This document shows positions 43,064 to 52,800 of a stretch of 64,000 nt of DNA, in pieces. Origin of the DNA: MWDV01 sp964634255 (lineage in GTDB: Bacteria > Verrucomicrobiota > Verrucomicrobiia > Limisphaerales > MWDV01); assembly GCA_964634255.1 (NCBI GenBank), contig CAZWJC010000001.1, positions 52,670 through 116,669 on the forward strand, in the 5' to 3' direction. The stretch's first letter is position 1. Every line of letters starts with the position of its first letter. A program made the translations under genes and the position numbers. The notes under the pieces were generated by a model. It was not told the origin of the DNA. It saw only the letters and a list, made by a program, of their open reading frames with translations, and ran no database searches.

Positions 43064-44086
43064 ATGCGAAACGCCGGCTCAGGACTGAAGTTCGCCCGCT
43101 GCGCGCTCGCTGTCCTGCTCCTATCCGGCGTACTTGCGCCGTTGCGGGCTGAGACCACCAACGCGCCGCGCCTACCCGCGGCCGAGGCTTCTCTATCCGA
43201 CCTTCAAAACGCGTGCCTGCGTCTCCAGGAGCAGTTGCTCACGACGCAAGCCACGCTCGAGCGAAACCGCCAGGAAGCGGAGACGTCCTCTGAGCGGAAT
43301 GCGGAACTCCTCCAAACACGGCTGCGGCTGCTCGAACATGCTCTGGTTGGCGAACGGGCGCGCGAACTGGACGCGTTCCAGGATTCGCAACGGCTCATCC
43401 TTGTATTCGCCGGCGTGTTTGCGGGCGTGGGTTTGCTCGTCATGCTCCTCACGAATTTTATGCAATGGCGGGCGGTGAACCGCCTTGCGGCGACCACCCT
43501 CTCGCCCCCCGCTCCGGCCTTCGCCGGGATTTGTCCGCAACTGGCAGCGCTTGGCCAGGGTGCAGGCCCGCTTGCTCCGCTGAACACCGGTGACGCCGCG
43601 AACGCCCGCCTGTTGGGGATCGTGGAGCGGCTCGAACAGCGGGTGCGCGAATTGGAGCACGGTGCGCGTCCGCTCGCGACGGTGCTGACGCCGTCGGCGA
43701 CAGCCGCTCCCAGCGCCAGCACGCCCACGGACCCTGCTGAAGTTTCCATTCCCGCCCCGGAGGCGCCGCCGCTGGATCTGCTGATGGCCAAGGGTCAATC
43801 CCTGCTCGATCTCGGTCGGGTTGAGGAGGCGCTGACGTGTTTTGACCGCGTCCTAAACCTGGATCCGCAGCACGCCGAAGCCTTGGTGAAGAAGGGTGAT
43901 GCGCTGGAGCAGGTGCGGAAGCCGGATGAAGCCATTGCCTGTTACGACCGGGCCATCGAAGCGGATCGCCGGTTCACGCTGGCCTACCTCCACAAGGGCG
44001 GGCTCTACAACCGGCTCGAGCGCCACGAGGACGCGCTGAAGTGTTACGAAGAAGCGCTGAAGACCCAAACGACGGCGAGCGCTTGA
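43064..44086 (+). CDS. Membrane-anchored TPR protein
   Basis: A 340-residue protein. It has a signal peptide or first helix (ARCALAVLLLSGVLAPLRA), a predicted coiled coil (residues 45-105), a membrane helix (LILVFAGVFAGVGLLVMLLT, about 110-130), a Pro/Ala/Thr linker, and three tetratricopeptide repeats at about 240-335 (AKGQSLLDLGRVEEALTCFD, KKGDALEQVRKPDEAIACYD, LHKGGLYNRLERHEDALKCY). TPRs mediate protein binding, here on one side of the inner membrane. Partners are not evident. Confidence 0.75.
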   Translation: MRNAGSGLKFARCALAVLLLSGVLAPLRAETTNAPRLPAAEASLSDLQNACLRLQEQLLTTQATLERNRQEAETSSERNAELLQTRLRLLEHALVGERARELDAFQDSQRLILVFAGVFAGVGLLVMLLTNFMQWRAVNRLAATTLSPPAPAFAGICPQLAALGQGAGPLAPLNTGDAANARLLGIVERLEQRVRELEHGARPLATVLTPSATAAPSASTPTDPAEVSIPAPEAPPLDLLMAKGQSLLDLGRVEEALTCFDRVLNLDPQHAEALVKKGDALEQVRKPDEAIACYDRAIEADRRFTLAYLHKGGLYNRLERHEDALKCYEEALKTQTTASA

Positions 44087-44112
44087 AGGCCAGCGACCGT
44101 TCTCCCGGCAGA

Positions 44113-44145
44113 CAAAAACCACGCCGCAGGTTTCTGACGGCGTGG
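44113..44145 (-). terminator. Terminator between convergent genes
   Basis: An 8-base stem, CCACGCCG (44119-44126) and CGGCGTGG (44138-44145), with an 11-base loop; on the minus strand it is followed by TTTTTGTC. It serves the FKBP gene and may also stop the TPR gene transcript. Confidence 0.75.
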
Positions 44146-44168
44146 TGAAGTTGGGAGTTGAGAGACCG

Positions 44169-44870
44169 TTATTGGGCCTTTTCCTTCTCGACGGCGAGCA
44201 ATTCCACGTCGAACACCAGCACGCTGTTCGGGCCGATGTCGCCGCCCGCGCCGCGTTCGCCATAGGCGAGCTTGGACGGGATGACCAACTGCCACTTGTC
44301 GCCTTCCTTCATCAGCTGAAGCGCCTCGGTCCAGCCGGGGATCACGCCGTTGACCGGGAAGCTCACGGGCTCGCCGCGCTCGACAGAACTGTCGAACACT
44401 TTGCCGTCAGTGAGTGTGCCGTGGTAGTGCACCTTGACGCTGTCGGTAGCCTTCGGCGTCGCGCCGCTGCCGGACTTGATGACCTTGTATTGCAGCCCGC
44501 TGGCGGTCGTCTTCACACCTTCCTTCTTGGCGTTGGCGGCGAGGAATTCCTCCCCCTTCTTAATATTGGCTTCGCCGTCCACCTTTTCTTTGGCCATCAT
44601 CTTGGTCTGCATCTCCTGCTGAAAGGTGTTGAGCACCTCGCGCATCTCCGCCTCGGTGAGCGCGGTCTTGCCGGCGAGGGCGTCGGTGATGCCGGCGGCC
44701 AGGGTCTTGACGTCAATCTCCATTGACTGGCGTTTGAAATTGCTGCCGATGTTGGCGCCGATGCTGTAGCTGACGCGCTGCTTCGGAGTGGTGAGTTCAG
44801 GTTTTTCCTGACCGAAGGCGGTGCTCGCGAGAAGGCCGCAGGCCAGTACGGGAACGATGTATTGCTTCAT
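44169..44870 (-). CDS. Secreted FKBP-type peptidyl-prolyl isomerase
   Basis: A 233-residue periplasmic isomerase of the Mip/FkpA type. The signal peptide ends STAFG-Q. Residues 30-110 form the helical dimerisation domain (RVSYSIGANIGSNFKRQSM). Residues about 120-230 form the FKBP fold with VKVHYHGTLTDGKVFDSSVE, GVIPGWTEALQLMKEG and IPSKLAYGERGAGG. It catalyses proline isomerisation in exported proteins. ATG 44870 was chosen at the signal peptide. Confidence 0.92.
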   Translation of the reverse strand: MKQYIVPVLACGLLASTAFGQEKPELTTPKQRVSYSIGANIGSNFKRQSMEIDVKTLAAGITDALAGKTALTEAEMREVLNTFQQEMQTKMMAKEKVDGEANIKKGEEFLAANAKKEGVKTTASGLQYKVIKSGSGATPKATDSVKVHYHGTLTDGKVFDSSVERGEPVSFPVNGVIPGWTEALQLMKEGDKWQLVIPSKLAYGERGAGGDIGPNSVLVFDVELLAVEKEKAQ

Positions 44871-44969
44871 GTATATGGCTTGCACCGGCGACGTTTGGCC
44901 GGCGCGACCGCGAACCCTATCAACAATCGGCGGCGGGTCAAGGAATCCCGGGCGACAGCCCAACCCGCC

Positions 44970-46148
44970 TTACACCCTGGTTCGCCACCGGATGACGACC
45001 AACCCGCACAGGCCACAAACCAACAGGGCGCTCACGGCCAGCGCGCTACTGTTGGCCTGTTGTGGCAGGAAATGCAGCGAGGCCGCGCCCAACGCCGGGC
45101 CGGCGAGATTGCCCAGGCCGATCGCCGCCTCGTGGATGCCCCCATGCTCACCCTTCGAATCCCCTGCATCCATAGAGTAGAACAGCGACGAGTAATAGAT
45201 GAGGCCGATGGCGCCGCCGAACACGATTTGAGCTGCGATCAGTACCACCAGGTTGGGCACGAGCAGGATGATGGCGAACGAGGCGATAAGGGTGATGAAC
45301 GCCACCAGCAGCCACCGGAACCGGTAGTGCCAGCCGGGCCAGTGCCAGAACCCGAAGAACGCCCCCATCCGCGCGAAACACCACACCGAACAAAACACGC
45401 CTGCCAGCGTAGTGGACAAGCCGAGCCGGGCCGCCACGCCCGGCATCACCGCCACCAGCGTGTTGATGGCAATGTAGGCGAACGGATTCGAGAGCCAGGC
45501 CATGCGTAGGAACATCTTCGTCTCCGCCGGGGGGTGTGGTATTTCCGGCGCGGCACCGTCCGCATCGGCAGCCCCAGGCCCGGAGAGATGTGGGCGCGTT
45601 TTCGCCACGCGCTCCAGCCAGACAATGAGCACTAACTGGCCGAGGAGAATCGCGGCAGGGACCAGCAGAAAGCTGGTGGGACCGAGGCGTTCCAGCACGG
45701 CGCCCCCCATGAAATACGCCAGAGCGCCGGTCGCGGCCCAGACGACGTTGTAGCGGCCAATCATCCGCTGAAGGCCCGCACGGGTTTCGCCCTCACTCAC
45801 GAGAGTCTCCAACGAGGGCCAGGTGAAACACGTGCCAGCCGTCGTGCCGACCATGACCAACACGTGGCCAACCAGTGAATCCACCTGGGTCCCGGCGAGC
45901 AGCGCGGCGATCATGGTGGCGAACCCAAGCTTGAGGGCGGTGAACGCCCCGAACCGTTGCGCGAAGTGCCCGCCCACCCAGGACAGGCCGGCGTAAACCA
46001 GGCCATTCAACGCCGCGAGCAGGAGGTTGGCCTTGTTGCCGACGCCGAACTGCTGGTGGGTGAAGAAATAGAAGTAGTAAAAGTAGAACGTCGTCGAGAA
46101 GGAGTTGAGCCCTTCGACGATGAAATAGCCGTTCTTGAGCTGGCGCAT
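44970..46148 (-). CDS. Major facilitator superfamily transporter
   Basis: A 392-residue membrane protein with about 11-12 helices in two halves joined by a charged central loop (HLSGPGAADADGAAPEIPHP region). The first helix is FYFYYFYFFTHQQFGVG-type, with loop GGHFAQRFGAFTALKLGFA carrying the MFS A-motif pattern. ATG 46148 was chosen because the longer open frame adds 56 residues without hydrophobic character. The substrate is unknown; no metabolic neighbours point to one. The Nudix gene on the same strand ends 51 bases upstream. Confidence 0.8.
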   Translation of the reverse strand: MRQLKNGYFIVEGLNSFSTTFYFYYFYFFTHQQFGVGNKANLLLAALNGLVYAGLSWVGGHFAQRFGAFTALKLGFATMIAALLAGTQVDSLVGHVLVMVGTTAGTCFTWPSLETLVSEGETRAGLQRMIGRYNVVWAATGALAYFMGGAVLERLGPTSFLLVPAAILLGQLVLIVWLERVAKTRPHLSGPGAADADGAAPEIPHPPAETKMFLRMAWLSNPFAYIAINTLVAVMPGVAARLGLSTTLAGVFCSVWCFARMGAFFGFWHWPGWHYRFRWLLVAFITLIASFAIILLVPNLVVLIAAQIVFGGAIGLIYYSSLFYSMDAGDSKGEHGGIHEAAIGLGNLAGPALGAASLHFLPQQANSSALAVSALLVCGLCGLVVIRWRTRV

Positions 46149-46198
46149 ATCAAACGCGGAATCCGGAACGCCAAGTATTGCCGAGGGCGGCTGGCAAT

Positions 46199-46678
46199 TC
46201 AACCGGTTGCCTTGCGACCCTGGCCGGAGATCTCGGCGATGGCCTGGCGGCAGTACCATTTCACGGCGTTGGACATCGGCGGCTGGAGCTGATCCAAGTC
46301 TTCGCTGCTGCACCACCGGATATCATGGTGCTCAGTGGGAGCAAGCGTGACGCTCCCCCCCGTAGGCCGCGCCCAGTAGATCAGGCCAATGTGTTCGTGT
46401 GTGGCATTGATGCGATGGATGTCGAGGAAGCGGGGCGCGATCAGGGCGCGTGTGCCGGGTTCGGTCGTGGGTGGGCGTTCCCCCAAGAGCTCCACATCCA
46501 GGCCGCTCTCCTCTTTCGCCTCGCGGAGCGCGGCTTGCTCGGGGTCTTCATCCAGTTCGATGTGCCCTCCCAGCGGCAGCCACTTGTCCAGGTTGCGGTG
46601 GTGAATGAGCAGCACTTTGCCGTCCTCGACGACGAAGATGGCTGACGTGAAATCGATCTTTTCGTGGATATGGGCCAC
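46199..46678 (-). CDS. Nudix hydrolase
   Basis: A 159-residue hydrolase of nucleoside-diphosphate-linked compounds. The Nudix box GGHIELDEDPEQAALREAKE-ESGL matches G-x5-E-x7-R-E-U-x-E-E-x-G-U exactly. It starts at GTG 46678. The substrate cannot be told; the protein resembles MutT-type housecleaning enzymes. It lies upstream of the MFS gene on the same strand and may be cotranscribed. Confidence 0.85.
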   Translation of the reverse strand: MAHIHEKIDFTSAIFVVEDGKVLLIHHRNLDKWLPLGGHIELDEDPEQAALREAKEESGLDVELLGERPPTTEPGTRALIAPRFLDIHRINATHEHIGLIYWARPTGGSVTLAPTEHHDIRWCSSEDLDQLQPPMSNAVKWYCRQAIAEISGQGRKATG

Positions 46679-46846
46679 GCCTCACTGTGGCCAGCCGGAT
46701 AGGTCGCGTCAATTTGCATTCGCCGGTCGCGCCCCCAGAGGCGGCAGCCCTTGGGAGTAACACGGATGCCGCTCCGCAATCGCCGCAGTTGCTCTTTTGT
46801 CCGCGAACAGTAGATTCGAATATTCGTTGATTCGCTTTTCGTTATC

Positions 46847-49800
46847 ATGAAGACAACCAAGTTCCTCGTTTTGAGCGCTGCTGCCATTCTGGCGACCAGT
46901 ATTACCATCCTGAACGCCCAGCCGTTTATCGGCACGAACGCCCCAAATACCGCCACCAACTTTGCTTTTACGCTGAACGCAAGTACCACCAATCTGGCGC
47001 TGGTCGTGTCCAACACGGCCACCATCTACTCGCACCTCCTGCTGGCCAAGGGCCGCACACCCACGGACACGGACTTTGATTTCATCTCGCGGCTGGACGG
47101 GACGACGAACCAGGTCATCCTTGAGGCGACGGAGTTCGTAGCCACGAACTACGGCCTGCGCGTGAAGACACCGGTGGGCTCGGCAACGCATGCATTTCAG
47201 GTCACGCTTACCACCAACCGGACGGACACGCGCTCGGCACAATTTCCTGTGCTCAAGCCGCTGGTGTTTTCTACGACCGGCACGCTCACGAACGCGGCCG
47301 GTCAGGCGGCCTGGCATTACTTCCAGGTGGACGTGTCCACCAACCTGCCGGGCTGGCGGCTGGTGTTGAGCACCTCCGCGGGGGCGAACGCTGACATTCA
47401 CGTGCGGCGGGGGGCTTTGCCCACTACCAGCTCATCCTCCACTTGGCGCAGTCTCAACCAACCTGTGGACACGGTCATTTTGGATCAAACGGCGGCCACC
47501 GCCGGCACTTACTTCATTGGCATCAGCCTGCCGACAGGCCCAGCGACGAACGTTGCCTACACCCTTTCCGCAGAACTCGGTTGGTTGAACCAGTTGACCT
47601 GGGACCCGGGCACGGTGGACGCCGGGACGCAGGTGTTCACGAACCAGAGCCTCAGTGGCGGTGATTACTATTTCCGCGTAACGACCGCCTCCACGGCGAG
47701 CAGCGCGTGGCGCACGGCGCTCCGCGTGTTGGGCGGCGAGGCGGACGTTTACCTCAAGCAAGGAGCGCCCGCGCAAACCAATTCCGCCACGTATTCCTCC
47801 ACTCGGGTTGGCTCAGATGGCGTGGTGCTGGCGCAGGGGAATCAATTCAGCGCGGGGCAGGACTGGTACATCACCGTGCATGCCACGCCCGGCGCGCAAT
47901 GGACGTTGCTGACGGGTGAGGCCTACGTGCAAGGGCTGCCGAATCTGGCGTCAGACGGCAGCAGCGGCGCAACCGCCACGGTCGGCCCGGAAGGTATGCG
48001 GTTCTTCCGCACGACGATTTCGGCCGGGACGCTGGCCTGGCGGCTTTGGTTGAACGGAGCAGGGAACCAACTGCTCGTTCACCAGACGAAGGCTCCGCTT
48101 CCCATCGGTTCGCCGGGTGGGGGTTACCACGACTGGATCGGCGCCGGTCAACTGCTGCTGGTGCCGCCTTACATCGTGACGGGCAATTCCTACTTGATGA
48201 GTGTGGCGGGCGCGCCCGGAACGAGCATCAACCTGGATTCACGCCAGCAGCCGATCACGGACTGGGTGTTCGGCTCGCAAACGAACTTCACCACGACCGG
48301 GTTCGGCTACACGACGTTTCGGGTGCAGGTGCCGGTGGAGCAAATCGCCTGGCAGATCAACCTCACCCCCACCAGCGGCGATGCGAACTTGGCTGTGCGC
48401 CGGGACAACGTGCCGAACGAGTTTAAGAATGACGCGTTCTCGGACCTCGCCGGCGGCACCGGCGATAGCGTGACGTTGGTTCCCGCGCCTCCCGGTTCCC
48501 CGACTTCTTCGCCCGGCCTGAGCGACGGCACCTTCTACGTCACGATCTACGGCACCACGCCCTACACGTGCACCGCGACCAACGGCATGCCCGTGATTAC
48601 GGACGTGAACTACGTTTTCGCCATCACCAACGATGCGCCCACGCGCGCGGGCTGGCGCTTCTATCGCGTGACCGACACGGCCCAGCAGTTGGGAACCTAC
48701 GGCTGGGACCTGGCGCTCTCGAGTCACTTCGCGAATACGGAGATCGCCTTGCGGCGTAACGCGGTGCCCGGTCGATGGAACTACCGGAACTGCACAGCGA
48801 ATTGCACCGCCCAAAGCACGGCCGGTTACGTGGATTACTCCGGGACACTGGGCTTTCTGCAACGGCCGGGCCACCAGGCGGACGTTTGGTACATCGGCAT
48901 CTACCAGCCGGCGACGCCGCTGGGCAACTTCGTGCTGACGGGACAAGAGCTCACCGGCACTCCGCTGGCGTTCGATCCGGGGAGCGGTTCGTCCTCCGCG
49001 GTGGTGAACCAACCTCCCGGCAAGTGGCAGTATTTCATCATGGATGTACCGACGAACGCGCTGGGCTGGGATTTGCGGTTGATCAACGTGACGAGCGGCG
49101 ATCCGCGCCTCGTGATTTGCCGTGACCGTCCGCCCTACGATCTGGGCAACCACAGCTACGAGGGCAGTTACTGGTATGCTTACGCGGACACTACGTGGCC
49201 GAGCGGCTACAGTTGGGGCGCGGGTTACGACTGGGCGGGGTACTACTACAATGCTTCGGGTTCGAACATCTACGGCAAGTTGCTTCAAATGGGCATGGGC
49301 AATCCGCTGTCGCCGGGCACGTATTACGTCGGCATCCGGGCGCCGGATGGGCAGACCACGCCGTTGAGCTACACGCTCCTCAGCCGCGGCATCGGTGCCG
49401 ACTTCGCCATCCCGGTCAACACGCTGGATTACACCGGTGGAAGCGGATCAAGCAACGCGCTTCCAGCACGCGAAGTGGCCTATTACAGCATCAACGTGCC
49501 GAGCAATGCCCCGAGCTGGAAGCTTCGCCTCAGTGTGAGCAACGAAGCGATGCTGGCCCTGCAGCGCGGCGCGTTGCCGAACGTGGTCTGTGGCGGGTAC
49601 GCCCCGACCACCCTGAATGGAGGCCGCGCCCTCCAGAAACTCGGCGATGAGGAGTACCTGCTGCTGCCGATGTCAGGTCAAACCAACGTGGTGGGCGGCA
49701 CGTATTACCTGGCCGTGATCAGCGAAGGGCAAAACCCGGGGGGCAACCGCTATGGCTCGAATACTTGCGGCTTCACGCTCACCAGCTTCGGTGTGGCAAC

Positions 49801-52800
49801 GACCAACCAGATGGGCACGCTCGATGTGTCCGGAGCTGCCGACCTCGTGCAGGCGGGCAGCTTGGAAGGCGGCGCCGTCAACTTCCATCAGTTCACCGTG
49901 CCACCAGGCGCGCTGGCAATCGAGGTGCACTTGGAGAACCGCGTCGCCAACCCACGCATGACGATGCGCGCCGATGGCCGGTTTCCATCCGCGCCTACGA
50001 GTTACGGCGTCAACTTCGGCCAGGCCGCCACCTGGTCCGACTCCGAGATCATTCGCATCGCCACGCCGGTCGCCACGAACTACACCCTCGCCGTTCAGGC
50101 GGATTCCTTCGGCGGCACCTATGCCGATGCCTCCTACGTCCTGCGGGTTCACGCCCTGACGACCGTCCCGGTGGCGTTTGACGGCGGGCTCGCCAATGTC
50201 GTCAACCACACAAACGGCACGTGGCGTTACTTCCGGCTGACCGTGCCGGAAGGGGCACTGGGCTGGGACTTGCGCCTCACCAATGTGGTGGGTGATCCGC
50301 GGCTGGCCGTCTGCCGTGAGCTAGCCCCCACCGATCTGGGCACCCACGCGTATAACGGCAGCTATTGGTATTACTACGCCGACACCACCTGGCCGAGCAG
50401 CAATCAGGTGGGAGCGAGTTACGACTGGACCGGCTGGAACTACAATCACGATGGCGCGTACAGCTATGGCAAGGTCCTTCAAGTCGGCATGGGCAATCCG
50501 CTCCAACCGGGCAACTACATCATCGGTGTCATCAACAGCAGCTACAGCTTCGATGGAGGCGTGATGAGTTATTCGCTGCTCAGCCGCGGCATCGGCACCA
50601 ACCTCTCGATCCGCGTCCTCGACCTGCCTTTCCTCGGCACCGTTGCCACCAACGGCCTGCCCGCCCGCGAGGCGGCGTACTACCGCGTCCAGGTGCCGGC
50701 GGGGCAGGACACGTGGAAGCTGCGGCTCGAACCCACCGTCGGCGAAGCCATGCTCATGCTGCAGAAGGATTACCTGCCCAACGTAGCCGCAGGCAGTTCG
50801 TCGCCCGCTACGGTGAATGGCGGCAGGGCTTTGCAGAAAGGCGGAGTTGACCTGCACTTGCTTTACCCGCGTTCCACCGAGGTGGCGGTGACCAACGGCA
50901 CATACTACATCGCCGTTGTAAGCGAAGGGCAAAACCCCGGCGGCTCGCGCATTGGTTCGGACACTTGCAGTTTTACGCTCCAGAGTCTCGGGCCGGTCGC
51001 AACCAATCAACTCGGTACTGTGGACGCCTCCGGCCTCACAGACATCACGCAGGCCGATTCGCTGGAAGGCGCCGATATCAAGTTCTACCAATTCAGCGTT
51101 CCGCCCGGAACCTTGAATCTCGAAGTGCGGCTCGAGAACCGCGTGGGTAACCCGTTCATGAGCCTGAGCCGGGGCCGGCGGCTGATCCGTGGTGCGGATA
51201 GCTACGGGCAGAGCGACGGCGTCTCCGCGACTTGGAACGACGACGCGTTGATCAACCTGGTCTCGCCAACGGTGACCAACTACACCCTGGCCGTGCAGGC
51301 GCGCAGCCTCAACGGCGTCTATACGAACGCCTCCTACACCATCCGACTGCACGCCATGGGCCTGACACCCCTGGCCTTCAACAATGGTGTTCAAAGCGTC
51401 AGCAGTCAGGCCGTCGGCACGTGGCGCTATTTCACGGTGACCGTTCCTCCCGATGCCCTGGGCTGGGATCTCCGTTTGACCAACGTCACCAGCGGCGACC
51501 CACGTCTGGCGATTCGCCGGGACGAATTGCCGGACGGTCTGAGCACGCACACCGCCGGCGGCGGCTACTGGTATTACTACGCGGACTCCACCTGGCCCGC
51601 CGGCTATCAACTCAGTGCCGGTTATGATTGGACAAGCTATTACTACAATAACGACGGCGGGATCTCCTACGGCCGAGTGCTCGAAGTGGGAATGGGTAAC
51701 CCGCTCGCGCCGGGTAGTTACATTGTCGGGGTGTTCAACGGCGGCACCGCGGCGTCAATGACATACCAGCTTTTCAGCCGGGGTATTGGAGCAGGCTATG
51801 CCATCCCGATGGGCACGGCGCCTTTCGTCGGCAGTATCACCAACAACGGACTCACCGCGCGCGAGGTCGCTTACTACCGGCTCGAAGTGCCGCCCAACCA
51901 GTCGAATTGGAAGCTGCGGCTCGCCTCCTCCGTCGGCGAATCCATGCTCATGCTTCAGCGCAGCAACGTCGTAAACGTCGCGGCTGCCGGTTCTTCGCCC
52001 GCGACGCTCAATGGCGGACGCGCACTGCAGAAGGCAGGCAACGAGCATTACCTCTTGCTGCCCGAATCGGGTCAGACCAACATCCCGGGCGGCACTTACT
52101 ACGTTGCCGTCGCCAGCGAAGGCCAGAACCCCGCGGGCAACCGCATCGGGTCGAACACCTGTTCCGCCGTGCTGACGAGTTTCGGTCCGCTGGCCACGCT
52201 GGCGCTCGGGAGCGTGGGCGGGGCGGATTTGACCCACAGCAACAATTTGGAGGCCGGCGAAATCAAGCTTTACGACTTCAACGTTCCTGCCGGCACCGCC
52301 GCGGTCGAGCTGCGACTCGACAATGCGGTGGGGACATTGCGCATGACGCTGCGGGCCGGCTCCGGTTCGCCCACACCCTACTATTCTTACGGCCGGAACG
52401 GCGGCCAGAGTTATACTTGGAACAGCGATCGGATCATCACACTGCCAAACCTCGCTTCGGGCACGTACTCGCTCGCCGTGCAGGCTGATTCGGCCACGGA
52501 CGCCAGCTATCTGCTGCGAGTCCGGCACATGCCCGCAATCAATCTGGCCTTCGATGCCTCGCTTAGCACCCCGAGCGTGACCAACGTGGCGTCACTTTCA
52601 CTGGCAGACCAGCAGGTGCAGTACTTCCGCGTTACCGTGCCTGCGCTGTTCAAAGGCCAGCCGGTGTTGGGTTGGAAGCTGGACGTGGACAACGCTTCGG
52701 GCAATCCGCGCGTGCGTGTGCGCAAGGACATCTTGCCGACCAGCGCCTCCTACGGAAACACGCCGTACGCAACCAGCCAGGCAACCATCGTGCCGCCGTA